64,000 nucleotides of DNA from a bacterium (GTDB taxonomy: Bacteria > Zhuqueibacterota > QNDG01 > JAGLOF01). Shown one piece after another: positions 36,214 to 45,657 of this stretch (its first letter is position 1; each line of letters starts with the position of its first letter). Below the pieces are notes generated by a model. That model ran no database searches. It saw nothing but the letters and a program-made list of their open reading frames with translations, and had not been told where the DNA came from. The translations under genes were made by a program, and so were the position numbers. Location of the stretch: contig JAFGRY010000017.1 in NCBI GenBank assembly GCA_016934955.1, forward strand, positions 62,001-126,000, read 5' to 3'.

Positions 36214-36972
36214 ACATGCTATATCGGAAAGTCTGTCTTATCGTCGCCCACCAGTGATTGGCGTGATGAGCAGTGGGTGCTGGGATACGGTCTTTTTGTC
36301 AATACGATCGTTTATGCCTATCTGTCTCTCTTCGGATTTCATGAGCGGGCTGCCGAACTGCGGGGTTTGATGAGCAAATTCACCGTGCAGACTGCAGCCC
36401 AGCATCGCCATGTGCATGAGGGACTGGTTGTTCCGCATAAACCATATTATGCCCTGTGGTCTTATAAAGTACACAGTAATCAGCGGTTCGATCTGCTGGG
36501 GAACAGTTTTGCGGTAATAACCGGGATGGCCTCGCCCACCCGATCACGGTCTCTCATCACCTGGGTTGAGTCTGAATGCGACGCGCTGAGAGACCGGGGC
36601 GAGCTTGCCGGTGATCTGCCGCCCTGTCTGCTGCCGTTTATCCGTCCCGAAGATCCGGACTGGCGTCCACGGTATCAACTCTACAATAATCCCGGTGATT
36701 ATCATAACGGCGGCATTTGGCCGTTTATCTGCGGTTTCTATGTTGTCGCCGCTCTGGCTGCGGGGCATCAAAGACTCGCAGAGGAAAAACTCGTTTCTCT
36801 TGCACAGCTTGTGAAAACCAGTCGTGATAAAAAACTGGCTTTCGGATTCAACGAGTGGATCCGGGCGGGAGATGGCACTCCTGGAGGACAGGACTGGCAA
36901 ACCTGGTCAGCGGCAATGTATCTCTATGCCGTTGCGTGCGTCAAAAGCGGGAAAACAATATTCTTTGCATAA
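36214..36972 (+). pseudogene. 5-prime-truncated (alpha/alpha)6 glycoside hydrolase, debranching/neutral-invertase type
   Basis: Open frame from 36214 without a good start; the first possible initiation codon is GTG 36277. The translated 230 residues match the C-terminal half of amylo-1,6-glucosidase or GH100-like six-hairpin proteins: 'DEQWVLGYGLFVNTIVYAY', 'RFDLLGNSFAVITGMA', 'YNNPGDYHNGGIWPFICGFY' and GGQDWQTWSAAMYLYA. Full-length relatives have about 400 residues or more, so the N-terminal half is missing. Together with the decayed glycosyltransferase that follows, this is a relic of a glycan locus. Confidence 0.7.
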
Positions 36973-36984
36973 AATAAAGAATCG

Positions 36985-37380
36985 GCAGGGAGGTAATGAA
37001 AAATTCAGAGTCGTTGAGCGCCGCGTTCTCCTGACTATTGGACTTCTCAGCGAGAATAATGGCATTGAATGGGTTGTGGAAGCATTGCCGAGGTGGTGAC
37101 ACTATTTCCCGACGTTCTCTATATTGTCCTGAAATGGACACATCCCAATGGTACCCGGTGACAGGGGGAGCGATAGAGAATTTCTTTTGAATCCCGGGGA
37201 AAAGAACCGGGACTGCAGCAGCATGCTGTTTTTTAAAACCAATATGTACCACTGGAACGGCTGGTCGAGTTTCTGGTCGCGACCGATATGTATATCACCC
37301 CGTATCTTTCCAAAGAGCAGATATCTTCCGGGAACTCGCCCGTGACTGATTGCGGCAGCAAGAGCTGTTTTACGGTCCAA
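36985..37380 (+). pseudogene. Decayed GT4 glycosyltransferase fragment
   Basis: Translation in changing frames recovers a GT4 core: 'RRVLLTIGLLSENNGIEWVV' then EALPR, followed in another frame by 'TLFPDVLYIVLKWTHPNG', and later by 'LERLVEFLVATDMYITPYLS' plus KEQISSG. These match, in order and spacing, 'VLLSFGLLSASKGFEDVISA', 'RHPNVVYIVAGATHPHV' and 'LKELVEFISTADIYITPYLN' of the intact protein at 43378. At least three frame changes and missing N- and C-terminal parts show it is non-functional. Confidence 0.75.
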
Positions 37381-37726
37381 ATCACGATCGCTCGATGAAT
37401 GGTTGTGCCGGGAGGCCGGTATTACTGCCGTTTAATTACGAAAATGATTACAGTTTGACTTTTTGCGGAAACAGTATTACCTTATGACAGCACACCAGGC
37501 GGGGATGTATCACGTTCCCGGTGGATTCAATGAAGTGTTCGACGTCTCCCTGATTCTCAAAGAAGTTACCTGCCTTGCCGTGTCATCTCACAGCGTGCGT
37601 GTTCAGGACAGCATGAGTTTTGAGTGCAACTGCATCCGTGGATTTGCCTGCTGATGGTCAATGAGCCCCTGATGAGAATAAACTCCCTTGTTGGGCAGAT
37701 ATCGGTAAGGTATGAGGTGCTTGTTT
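37381..37726. other. Spacer after the decayed glycosyltransferase, no recognisable gene
   Basis: Short frames are present (one of about 60 codons from 37463), but none has a ribosome site or family resemblance. It may contain further unrecognised remains of the decayed locus. It ends at the NarL-type regulator. Confidence 0.5.
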
Positions 37727-38395
37727 ATGAAAGATATATCTATCCGTATAGTGATCGCCGACGACAACAGTCTGCTGTTGGAAGGTCTTGTTGCCATGAT
37801 CGAAAAACTGGATGAATTTACTGTTGTCGGGACTGCCCCGAACGGTGATGGAGCTCTGGAACTGATACAAAGCCTGCGTCCGGATGTGGCGCTGATAGAC
37901 ATCGGCATGCCCGACAAGGACGGTCTGGAAGTTACGCAGATTCTTCATCAAGACATGCCGGAAGTGAAAGTGATCATTCTCGGTCTGATTGACCTGACTG
38001 ATGAAATCATGGCATGTATTGCAGCCGGAGCGACTGGATATGTATTGAAGGAATCTTCCTTTGACCATTTGATTGAGACTATTAAAGCCGTGTACCGTAA
38101 TGAAACGTTCTGCTCTCCACGGGTGGCTGCGTCCCTCTTCTCCCGAATCGCTGAATTGACTATTGAAGTCAACGAGCAGATACCGATTAATTCCGTCAAG
38201 TTATCCCCGCGTGAACTGGAGGTGATTAATCTCATCGCCGAGGGTATGCCGAACAAGGAAATCGGTCTGCGGCTTTTTATTGAAACACAGACAGTAAAAA
38301 ATCATATCCATAACATTTTAGACAAACTTCAACTGCATAACCGTTTCGAAGCCGTGCAATATGCCCGGGAACGAAATCTTTTAAGTAAAAAATAA
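37727..38395 (+). CDS. NarL/FixJ-family response regulator
   Basis: 222 residues from ATG 37727, with AGGTG at suitable spacing. Receiver domain with the acidic pair (ADD at 11-13), phospho-acceptor Asp58 (IDIGMPDKDG) and Lys in 'GATGYVLKESS'. C-terminal LuxR-type helix-turn-helix at about 155-215: 'LSPRELEVINLIAEGMPNKE' and TVKNHIHNILDKL. A two-component transcription regulator; no sensor kinase gene is adjacent. It could receive signals that also reach the receiver of the nearby GH130 fusion. Confidence 0.92.
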   Translation: MKDISIRIVIADDNSLLLEGLVAMIEKLDEFTVVGTAPNGDGALELIQSLRPDVALIDIGMPDKDGLEVTQILHQDMPEVKVIILGLIDLTDEIMACIAAGATGYVLKESSFDHLIETIKAVYRNETFCSPRVAASLFSRIAELTIEVNEQIPINSVKLSPRELEVINLIAEGMPNKEIGLRLFIETQTVKNHIHNILDKLQLHNRFEAVQYARERNLLSKK

Positions 38396-38560
38396 TATAA
38401 TAATTTTTCCTGCCCGAGGCTCAGTACTTTCTTGCCATATTTCCAGTTTGGTCCATGTCGTTGCTGTACCCCCCCCCTGGACCCATATTGTACCTGCCGG
38501 TCTATTGACTATCTGCTCTTCATTCGTGACATTGTTGCATGCTAAAAAAGAGACAATGCC

Positions 38561-38917
38561 ATGCAGACGATTAACGTGATGTTTTCAAGCCGTCCGAAGC
38601 TGTTATCTGAAGTTTTCCACAATCTGATCGAACGGCAGCCGGATATGAGAGTCGTGGGAGAGGTTGTCGACCCCATCGAATTAATCTTTGCTCTCAGGAA
38701 AACGCCAACTGATGTCATTATCATCACTCCGATGAAGGCGAATGGCGTGCCGAGGGTCTGCAGTCAATTACTGAAAGAACATCCCCGGTTGAAAATTTTG
38801 ACTCTGACACTGGAAGGAGAGGCCGTCTATATTTACCAGTCCGGGTTGAAAAGGAGCTGTATTCAGAAACCCACCGAACAGATGCTTCTCGATGTTATCC
38901 GGAAGGGGGTACAGTAG
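38561..38917 (+). CDS. Stand-alone degenerate receiver domain protein
   Basis: 118 residues. The pattern 'INVMFSSRPKLLSEVFHNLI' and 'MRVVGEVVDPIELIFALR' resembles the start of NarL-type receivers, but the phospho-acceptor position reads 'DVIIITPMKANG' (Thr in place of Asp), and the acidic pair is SS/R. There is no output domain. It is a probable pseudo-receiver acting by protein contact, or a decayed regulator. A run of nine C (38469-38477) lies upstream. Ribosome site is weak (AAGAGA). Confidence 0.6.
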   Translation: MQTINVMFSSRPKLLSEVFHNLIERQPDMRVVGEVVDPIELIFALRKTPTDVIIITPMKANGVPRVCSQLLKEHPRLKILTLTLEGEAVYIYQSGLKRSCIQKPTEQMLLDVIRKGVQ

Positions 38918-39006
38918 ATGTCCCGCTGTTCGCTGAGGAGGAGGCATTTTCGACGCCGCCTGGAGAAAAGGAATCATATGGCCCACTAATCGAAAGGAGC
39001 AGTGCC

Positions 39007-39132
39007 ATGGGAGATAAAGGCCGGAAAGACCGCGAAAAGAAAAGCAGACAAAAATCAGCACAGCAGGATAAAAACGCCGGAGGCGGGCAAAAGCCGGTGG
39101 AGAGGGCGGGTGCGGTAGATGAGAGGAAGTAA
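39007..39132 (+). CDS. Small lysine-rich protein (41 residues)
   Basis: Short gene with a strong AAAGGAG site 8 bases before the ATG. The protein begins MGDKGRKDREKKSRQ and is almost entirely charged, with Lys, Arg, Glu and Gln. I recall small 'MGDK-(S/G)-x-K-D-K' proteins annotated as hypothetical in many bacteria. It is probably unstructured and may bind nucleic acid. The coding call rests on the ribosome site and this resemblance. Confidence 0.6.
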   Translation: MGDKGRKDREKKSRQKSAQQDKNAGGGQKPVERAGAVDERK

Positions 39133-39241
39133 CCCCCGATCATGATGAGCATTACACTATGTATAGATATCCCATAGATATGCGATGGTTATGTACCGAA
39201 ACCCAGCTTCTATTACGAGCGGAAACAGGAAAGTAATAACG

Positions 39242-39544
39242 ATGCAACATAATGGTAATATGATACTTGTCGGTATTAAAATCAATGATAAACTGCAAGA
39301 ACAGCTGGATGCAAGCAAACCCTCTGTAAAACCTTTTTTTGCTGATAATAATGAGGATTTCCTGCAGGTATTCCGGATTGATGATCATGAATACCTTGCA
39401 AAGCGTGCGAAAAGCGGCACTTCTCTGGAGGAATTAGGCAACATGCGTTTGAACCTGAAAACCATGCTGAATCTTATTTGTCCCCAATTCGTTATTTCCG
39501 AGGCCGCGATTAAAATTTACGCCTATTCACCCTCACCACTGTAG
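39242..39544 (+). CDS. Hypothetical protein, 100 residues
   Basis: Starts at ATG 39242, since upstream residues from an alternative start at 39185 look non-coding. It reads 'MILVGIKINDKLQEQLDASK' then 'DDHEYLAKRAKSGTSLEELG', and ends with 'LICPQFVISEAAIKIYAYSP'. Mixed alpha/beta, no signal peptide, no recognised domain. It lies between the small basic protein and the radical SAM gene. Confidence 0.5.
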   Translation: MQHNGNMILVGIKINDKLQEQLDASKPSVKPFFADNNEDFLQVFRIDDHEYLAKRAKSGTSLEELGNMRLNLKTMLNLICPQFVISEAAIKIYAYSPSPL

Positions 39545-39639
39545 TCGCACTGCCTGTCTGCCCAATATGATAAGATGCTCAGCCGCCGGCGTAAAGAGAT
39601 GAGGACTGGGGCACTAAGCAGCATACTGCGAGGGACACG

Positions 39640-41295
39640 ATGAAGAATTTAGTGAATACCAATACCAGGTGCCTTATCATTCAATCAGAGTTTTCCAAAT
39701 TCAGTTATTGGAATTATGGTGATGTATGCAAGATGGTTGGCGCAAAATATCCGTCTGCGCCTCTGGGCCTGCTGACGGTTGCGGCACTGCTCCCTCAGCA
39801 GTGGTCGTTTAAACTGGTAGACGCGAACATTGAAGAAATTCTTGATGAACATTTTGAATGGGCGGAGATTGTCTGTATTGGTGGTATGCTGCCGCAGCAA
39901 TCAAGCATGATTTCGCTGATTAACCGGGCGCATCGATTCGGGCGTCCTGTTGTCGTTGGCGGCCCGGATCCAACCTCACAGCCCGAACTGTACCGTAATG
40001 CCGATTTTCTGGTCCTGGGCGAGGGGGAAGTGACCATTCCGCTGTTTATCGCCGATCTGGGAAAGGGCTGCACCGGAGGTGAATACAGGTCGCTGGAAAA
40101 AGCTGACATGGCCGAGGCTGTCGTCCCCCGGTTTGATTTGATCTCTTTTAAAAATTATATGCAGATAGGCATTCAGTATTCGCGGGGATGCCCTTTTCAC
40201 TGTGAGTTTTGCAACATTGTCGAATTGTTCGGCAGAAAACCGCGCACCAAGGAACCCGAGCAGATGCTTCGGGAGCTTCAGACGCTGTATAATTTGGGGT
40301 ATCGGGGACATATCGATATTGTCGATGACAATTTCATCGGCAATGTACGTAAGGTGAAAACACTCCTGACCGCCCTCAGGGACTGGTCAGCGGCATACAA
40401 ATATCCCTTCTATTATTCAACGGAATGTTCAATCAACCTTGCAGATGATACGGATCTGATGCAGATGATGCAGGATGTAGATTTTCGCTATGTCTTCATC
40501 GGCATTGAAACACCGGAGAAGAAAGCACTGATAATGACGGACAAGACAGCGAATGTGAACAGACCGGTGAAAGAAACGATTGGAATAATCTATTCATATG
40601 GAATGATCGTCACGGCAGGTTTCATCATCGGGTTTGATCATGAAAGCGACCAGATCGCGGAAAATATGATAAGCTGTATTCAGGATTCAGGAATTGCGAT
40701 GGCGATGCTTGGCATGTTATACGCATTGCCTAATACCAAATTATCGAGACGGTTGGAAAAAGAAGGCAGATTTTTTAGATCTAGCACCAGGTTCGATGCG
40801 GACCGGAGGGTGATTGACCAGACGACGAATGGGTTGAATTTTGTTACCATCAGGCCCAGGGCGGACATTTTACGTGATTTCCGCCGCGTTGAAAGGGCCA
40901 TCTACAGCCCGGCGAATTATTTTGACAGAGTCACAACCAGTGTCTTGCAGTTAAAGAGGAAGGCCAGACATACACCGAAATTAACAAAATGGTTGAGAAC
41001 GGGATTCGCCTTTTTACGGGTTAGCCGCCGGCTGACTATGGACAGATTAACCGCCAGGCCTTATCGGACCATGTTTTTCAAGATCCTCCTCAACAATCCC
41101 CGTGCACTCGAGGCTGCCGTCAGCCTTTCAGCGATGTATATTCATTTTTATAAACAATCTCGATTTATTATTACCCATATCACAAAGGAGATTAAGAACG
41201 TCCCCTCGGCGGAATCAGTAACGTCTCCTGCAACCCAGAGCGTAGATCACACGGAGCAAGCGCGGGTAATTGAAATTACTGGAAACCCGTATTGA
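39640..41295 (+). CDS. B12-binding domain radical SAM protein with DUF4070-type C-terminus
   Basis: 551 residues. Residues about 10-140 are a cobalamin-binding Rossmann domain ('YPSAPLGLLTVAALLP', 'FKLVDANIEEI', 'PVVVGGPDPTSQPELYRNAD'), without the DxHxxG cobalamin-ligand motif. The radical SAM motif CxxxCxxC is Cys184, Cys188 and Cys191 (RGCPFHCEFC). The following barrel is regular ('IDIVDDNFIGNVRKVKTLL', 'YVFIGIETPEKKAL', 'GFIIGFDHESD'). The C-terminal part resembles DUF4070, seen in HpnJ-like and related methyltransferases. It probably modifies a lipid or natural product; the substrate is unknown. Confidence 0.88.
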   Translation: MKNLVNTNTRCLIIQSEFSKFSYWNYGDVCKMVGAKYPSAPLGLLTVAALLPQQWSFKLVDANIEEILDEHFEWAEIVCIGGMLPQQSSMISLINRAHRFGRPVVVGGPDPTSQPELYRNADFLVLGEGEVTIPLFIADLGKGCTGGEYRSLEKADMAEAVVPRFDLISFKNYMQIGIQYSRGCPFHCEFCNIVELFGRKPRTKEPEQMLRELQTLYNLGYRGHIDIVDDNFIGNVRKVKTLLTALRDWSAAYKYPFYYSTECSINLADDTDLMQMMQDVDFRYVFIGIETPEKKALIMTDKTANVNRPVKETIGIIYSYGMIVTAGFIIGFDHESDQIAENMISCIQDSGIAMAMLGMLYALPNTKLSRRLEKEGRFFRSSTRFDADRRVIDQTTNGLNFVTIRPRADILRDFRRVERAIYSPANYFDRVTTSVLQLKRKARHTPKLTKWLRTGFAFLRVSRRLTMDRLTARPYRTMFFKILLNNPRALEAAVSLSAMYIHFYKQSRFIITHITKEIKNVPSAESVTSPATQSVDHTEQARVIEITGNPY

Positions 41296-41524
41296 TTGGG
41301 AATGGCGTGCAGGATGTGCAGACAGGGGAGACGCAGCCGGGCATCAAGGCCGTAATATGGAGGAATTGATGATGTTCGCTGAGGCGTTTGCAGCAGAAGT
41401 GAACGGGTGGTTTCCGCCCGAAATGTTACTTGATCTGGCTTGCCGGGTCATATGCAGCATAAGATTGAGACCTGTCACAACCAAGATGAACACAATCAGG
41501 CACACGTAAACAATGGAGAATACC

Positions 41525-41800
41525 ATGAAAATGTATGTAGGCAACCTGTCGACTAAAGTCACCGAAGACAATTTAAAAGAAACGTTTGAAGCCTTTGGGC
41601 TGATTAAATCCGTGACACTTGTCAAAGATAAAGGCACCGGCGATTCCCGGGGCTTCGGATTTATCGAGATGCCTTCCAAAGCTGAGGCTCAGGCGGCAAT
41701 CGATGGGCTTAACGGTACAGATTTACAGGGGAAAACCCTGGTAGTTAACGAAGCCCGGCCTCGCCGGGAACATCAAGGGAACAGAGAAAGAAGATTCTAG
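41525..41800 (+). CDS. RRM-type RNA-binding protein
   Basis: 91 residues; GGAG (41516-41519) before ATG 41525. RNP2 MYVGNL and RNP1 'SRGFGFIEM' are both present in one RNA-recognition motif, followed by a basic tail ending 'RREHQGNRERRF'. Such single-RRM proteins are known in cyanobacteria and many FCB and proteobacterial genomes, often cold- or stress-induced. It is neighbour to a KH-domain RNA-binding gene 1 kb away. Confidence 0.93.
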   Translation: MKMYVGNLSTKVTEDNLKETFEAFGLIKSVTLVKDKGTGDSRGFGFIEMPSKAEAQAAIDGLNGTDLQGKTLVVNEARPRREHQGNRERRF

Positions 41801-41913
41801 CCGGCGGAGATTGAACGAGAAGACCGGTTTCTGGCAACCATCCGTTTTACTGTGAGAATCGATCCTTCCACTACGGGATCATTTTGTTTCCATATGCTGA
41901 TAAGGAGTTGATC

Positions 41914-42666
41914 ATGATGTACCTGTTTCCCGTAATTATTATCGTTATGCTTTTTATTGCAGGCGCGGTCCGTGTTCTGAAAGAATACGAAAGGGGTGTA
42001 ATCTTTCGACTCGGCCGGATGATCGGCTATAAGGGGCCCGGTTTGATTATTCTGATTCCTGTGATTGACCGGATGGTTAAGGTGAGCCTGAGAACCGTAG
42101 CCATGGATGTCCCGCCCCAGGATGTTATTACGAAAGATAATGTTTCCGTGAAAGTCAACGCGGTTGTTTATTTCCGGGTGATGGATGCCGGTAAGGCGAT
42201 CGTGGAAGTACAGGATTATCTCTATGCGACGTCACAACTGGCCCAAACGACTCTGCGGTCGATTCTGGGTCAATTTGAACTGGATGAACTGCTTGCAACC
42301 AGGGACAAGATCAATGAAGAGCTTCAAGTGATTCTGGACAAACATACAGATCCCTGGGGAATTAAAATATCCCTGGTGGAAGTCAAGCACATCGATCTTC
42401 CGGAAGAGATGAAAAGAGTAATCGCCAGACAGGCTGAAGCGGAAAGAGAACGGAGAGCGAAAATTATTCATGCAGAAGGAGAATTACAGGCCTCAGAACA
42501 GCTTGCTGCAGCTGCGGCTGTCCTCGGAAGAGAACCGACGGCGATTCAGCTGCGGTTTCTGCAGACCCTGGTTGAAGTCGCGGCTGAAAATAATTCCACC
42601 ATGCTCTTTCCTGTCCCGATCGATTTATTTGAGCCGTTCATGAAGAGAATGAGAAAGAAAGAATAA
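41914..42666 (+). CDS. SPFH/stomatin family protein (slipin)
   Basis: 250 residues; AAGGAG (41902-41907) before ATG 41914. An N-terminal membrane anchor is followed by the SPFH domain: '[20 protein letters not shown]', '[20 protein letters not shown]', '[20 protein letters not shown]' and '[20 protein letters not shown]'. Coiled-coil Ala/Glu-rich sequence follows ('[20 protein letters not shown]'). Slipins organise membrane microdomains. No adjacent NfeD gene is present, although slipins often pair with one. Confidence 0.92.
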   Translation: MMYLFPVIIIVMLFIAGAVRVLKEYERGVIFRLGRMIGYKGPGLIILIPVIDRMVKVSLRTVAMDVPPQDVITKDNVSVKVNAVVYFRVMDAGKAIVEVQDYLYATSQLAQTTLRSILGQFELDELLATRDKINEELQVILDKHTDPWGIKISLVEVKHIDLPEEMKRVIARQAEAERERRAKIIHAEGELQASEQLAAAAAVLGREPTAIQLRFLQTLVEVAAENNSTMLFPVPIDLFEPFMKRMRKKE

Positions 42667-42873
42667 TACCATCGCTGTGATCGAGAATGAATACAGCCTC
42701 GCGCCTGTTGCCGTGGAATAGAGACCAATGTTCGCTGAAAAAAACAGGGGCCAGCGGTGAACGGAATGCAGCCGCAGAAGCGAAACGAATGTCACATGGT
42801 ACCGTGTTACTCGTTGGTACGCATATCCAACTGACTGAATAAGATTTGGCTGAAGCGATACTGCTGAGGCCTA

Positions 42874-43152
42874 ATGAAAGAATTTATCTTATATGTGATC
42901 AGCCATCTCGTGGATGAGCCCAATCAAATCAGGTTAAATGAGATTCTCGGTCAGCATACCCTTGTTTATGAATTACATGTCGGAGACAATGATGTGGGAA
43001 AAGTAATTGGACGCCATGGCAACACCATCAGATCTCTTCGCATTCTCTTATCAGCAGCAGCAGCGAAACAGGGCAAGCGGATCATTCTGGAGATAATGGA
43101 AGGCGGGATACATCAGGATGTCGTTCCCGCCGGCAGGCCGTTGCCGGTTTGA
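42874..43152 (+). CDS. KH-domain RNA-binding protein (KhpA-like)
   Basis: 92 residues. 'MKEFILYVISHLVDEPNQIR' then the KH GxxG loop in 'GKVIGRHGNTIRSLRILLSA' and 'GKRIILEIMEG' match KhpA, a small RNA chaperone normally encoded beside rpsP or ffh. Here it is away from ribosomal genes and beside slipin and RRM genes, which suggests a second, specialised copy. Translation initiation signal is weak. Confidence 0.88.
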   Translation: MKEFILYVISHLVDEPNQIRLNEILGQHTLVYELHVGDNDVGKVIGRHGNTIRSLRILLSAAAAKQGKRIILEIMEGGIHQDVVPAGRPLPV

Positions 43153-43182
43153 CCGGTGACAGGCATGCACCTGCTCCCGATA

Positions 43183-43217
43183 CTCTCCCGTTAATGACGG
43201 TGCGTCAGACGGGAGAG
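43183..43217. terminator. Stable nested hairpin after the KH gene
   Basis: CTCTCCCGT (43183-43191) pairs exactly with ACGGGAGAG (43209-43217); inside, TGACG (43195-43199) pairs with CGTCA (43203-43207) around a GTG loop. It is 30 bases after the KH stop codon. There is no T-run, so it may be a terminator of weak type, an mRNA end stabiliser or an RNA-binding target. Confidence 0.5.
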
Positions 43218-43377
43218 ACAGGTCCGGAGGGGTGAGGACGGGTTTTATTTATGCTGCGAGAAATGAAGTAAAAATTGTGGGCTCTGGCGGAATGGTATGA
43301 TGATCAATGCCGGTTCAGATGGCATCGATCCCGGTCCGTGAGAGAGGAAGGCTGATTACCAGCGTGAGACGATCCGT

Positions 43378-45657
43378 ATGAAAATCAATGCATCAAAATC
43401 TACAATTAACCGGGTGGCCTTCATCGGCAACTACCTGCCGCGCCAGTGCGGCATCGCCACGTTCACAACAGATCTTTGTGAGGCAGTCGCTGCCCAATAT
43501 CAAAAAACTTCCTGTATTGCACTGCCGGTTAATGATATTGAGGCCGGCTACGCGTATCCTGCCCGGGTGCGGTTTGAACTCCGAGAGAAAGATATCGATT
43601 CATATCGGCGGGCTGCCGATTTTCTGAACCTGAACGGCGTGGATATCGTTTCCCTGCAGCATGAATACGGTATTTTCGGGGGACGCGCGGGGAGTTACAT
43701 TCTGACGCTTCTGCGAGGATTGCGGATGCCGATTGTGACCACTTTTCATACCGTTCTCCGTACCCCTGATCCTGATCAGAAGCGGGTGCTGGAAGAATTG
43801 GCGGCCCTGTCCGACCGGGTAGTCGTGATGAGCAAGCGAGGTGCTGCCATGCTTCAGGAGATCTATGGCGTGCTGCCGGAAAAAATAGACCTGATCCCCC
43901 ATGGCATTCCGGACGTGCCGTTTGTGGACCCGAGCTTTCACAAAGATCTGTTCGGCGTAGAGGATAAATTCGTCCTGCTCAGCTTCGGGTTACTGTCAGC
44001 CAGCAAAGGGTTTGAAGATGTCATCTCCGCTCTACCCGCAATTCTGGCACGGCACCCGAATGTAGTCTATATAGTAGCCGGTGCGACTCATCCGCACGTG
44101 CTCCGGAATGAAGGTGAGGCGTACCGCCTGTCTCTGCAGTGGCTGGCCCGGGAGAATGGAGTGGAGGGCCAGGTGATTTTTTACAACCGTTTTATCAGTT
44201 TGAAGGAGCTGGTGGAATTTATCAGTACCGCCGATATCTATATTACCCCCTATCTCAATGAAGAGCAAATTACTTCGGGGACACTCGCCTATACGCTGGG
44301 AACCGGCAAGGCGGTGATATCCACACCGTACTGGTATGCGCAAGAGATGCTTGACGAAGGAAGAGGTGTTCTGGTGCCGTTCAAGGATCCCGCCGCACTG
44401 GCTGAGCAGGTGATCGCCCTTCTGGACAATGATGCGCTGCGGCATGCGATGCGTAAGCGGGCGTTTGTTTTCGGGCGGGAGATGATCTGGCCCAGAGTGG
44501 CTCAGCGATATATGGCGAGTTTTGAACGAGCGAGGGCGGAACGCCACTATTTTCATCATCCGGACCTCACCGTTAAAACCCTCGATAAACTTCCGGGCGA
44601 GCTGCCGACGCTCAAGCTAAACCATCTGAACCATATGACCGATGAAACAGGAATCCTGCAGCATGCCGTTTTTACCATCCCCAATTATTCCGAAGGGTAC
44701 ACTGTCGACGATAACGCCCGGGCCATTATCGTGAGCGCGCTCCTGGAGGCGTCGGGCAGTGAATTGGCAATGAAATTTACTTCCCGGTATCTGGCGTTCA
44801 TCTGGTATGCCTTCAATCAAGAGCTGCGACGCTTTCGAAATTTTATGGATTATCAGCGTCTCTGGCTTGAGGAAAAAGGGTCCGATGACAGCCACGGCCG
44901 TACGTTGTGGGCGCTGGGTTCATTACTGGGCCGATCAAATACGCCAGGTATCTATAGTATGGCTGGCTGGTTATTTGAAAAGGCTTTGCCGGCGATTCTT
45001 GACACGACGAGTCCCCGTGCATGGTCGTTCGCGATCATCGGGATCGGGGAATATCTGCAGCGGTTTGCCGGTGACCGACGGGCGGCTCAGGTCCGGGATG
45101 AGTTGTCCGGGCGGCTTCTCGCCCTGCATCAGAAGAATGCGACTGATGACTGGTGCTGGTTCGAAGACCGGCTTACCTATTGCAACGCTGCGCTGCCTCA
45201 TGCTCTGCTCGTATGTGGTGAGGATGCTTCCGATCCTGCAATGACTGAAATCGGATTGAGATCGCTGGACTGGCTTGCGGCTCTTCAGAAGGCGGATGCG
45301 GGACATTTCGTTCCGATAGGCTCCAATGGTTTTTACAAGAAGAATGGTGAGCGGGCGCGGTTCGATCAACAGCCGGTTGAGGCACAATCCATGGTTTCCG
45401 CATGCCTTGAAGCGTACCGGGTTACGCTGGATAAACACTGGCGAAAGGAAGCCCGCCGCGCTTTCGAGTGGTTTCTGGGACGCAATGATCTCAACCTTCC
45501 GCTGTATGATCCAATTACCGGAGGCTGTCGTGACGGGCTGCATTCCGATCGAATCAACGCGAATCAGGGGGCAGAATCGACGTTGGCTTTTCTGCAGGCC
45601 CTGCTTGAATTGAAACTCACTGAGACCGTCATTATGCCGCAGGAGAAAAGCAAGTAA
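43378..45657 (+). CDS. GT4 glycosyltransferase fused to (alpha/alpha)6-barrel domain
   Basis: 759 residues. The N-terminal half is a GT-B fold GT4 enzyme: 'VAFIGNYLPRQCGIATFTTD', 'VSLQHEYGIFGG', 'LIPHGIPDVPF', 'LLSFGLLSASKGFEDVISAL' and the sugar-nucleotide site region 'ISTADIYITPYLNEEQITSG'. From about residue 410 it has a helical six-hairpin domain ('YSEGYTVDDNARAIIVSALL', 'DSHGRTLWALGSLLG', 'DWCWFEDRLTYCNAALPHAL', 'GAESTLAFLQALLEL'). No signal peptide, so cytoplasmic. It is translationally coupled with a GH130-like gene (TAATG). The pair probably makes or remodels a mannose-containing glycan. A decayed copy lies at 36985. Confidence 0.9.
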   Translation: MKINASKSTINRVAFIGNYLPRQCGIATFTTDLCEAVAAQYQKTSCIALPVNDIEAGYAYPARVRFELREKDIDSYRRAADFLNLNGVDIVSLQHEYGIFGGRAGSYILTLLRGLRMPIVTTFHTVLRTPDPDQKRVLEELAALSDRVVVMSKRGAAMLQEIYGVLPEKIDLIPHGIPDVPFVDPSFHKDLFGVEDKFVLLSFGLLSASKGFEDVISALPAILARHPNVVYIVAGATHPHVLRNEGEAYRLSLQWLARENGVEGQVIFYNRFISLKELVEFISTADIYITPYLNEEQITSGTLAYTLGTGKAVISTPYWYAQEMLDEGRGVLVPFKDPAALAEQVIALLDNDALRHAMRKRAFVFGREMIWPRVAQRYMASFERARAERHYFHHPDLTVKTLDKLPGELPTLKLNHLNHMTDETGILQHAVFTIPNYSEGYTVDDNARAIIVSALLEASGSELAMKFTSRYLAFIWYAFNQELRRFRNFMDYQRLWLEEKGSDDSHGRTLWALGSLLGRSNTPGIYSMAGWLFEKALPAILDTTSPRAWSFAIIGIGEYLQRFAGDRRAAQVRDELSGRLLALHQKNATDDWCWFEDRLTYCNAALPHALLVCGEDASDPAMTEIGLRSLDWLAALQKADAGHFVPIGSNGFYKKNGERARFDQQPVEAQSMVSACLEAYRVTLDKHWRKEARRAFEWFLGRNDLNLPLYDPITGGCRDGLHSDRINANQGAESTLAFLQALLELKLTETVIMPQEKSK

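Noticed and set aside
38469..38477. Run of nine C as a phase-variation tract
   Set aside because: It is 83 bases upstream of the pseudo-receiver start and not placed to change a frame or a promoter spacer that I can define.
41270..41509. 79-codon frame after the radical SAM gene
   Set aside because: Overlaps the end of that gene in another frame, has no ribosome site, and contains no recognisable domain.
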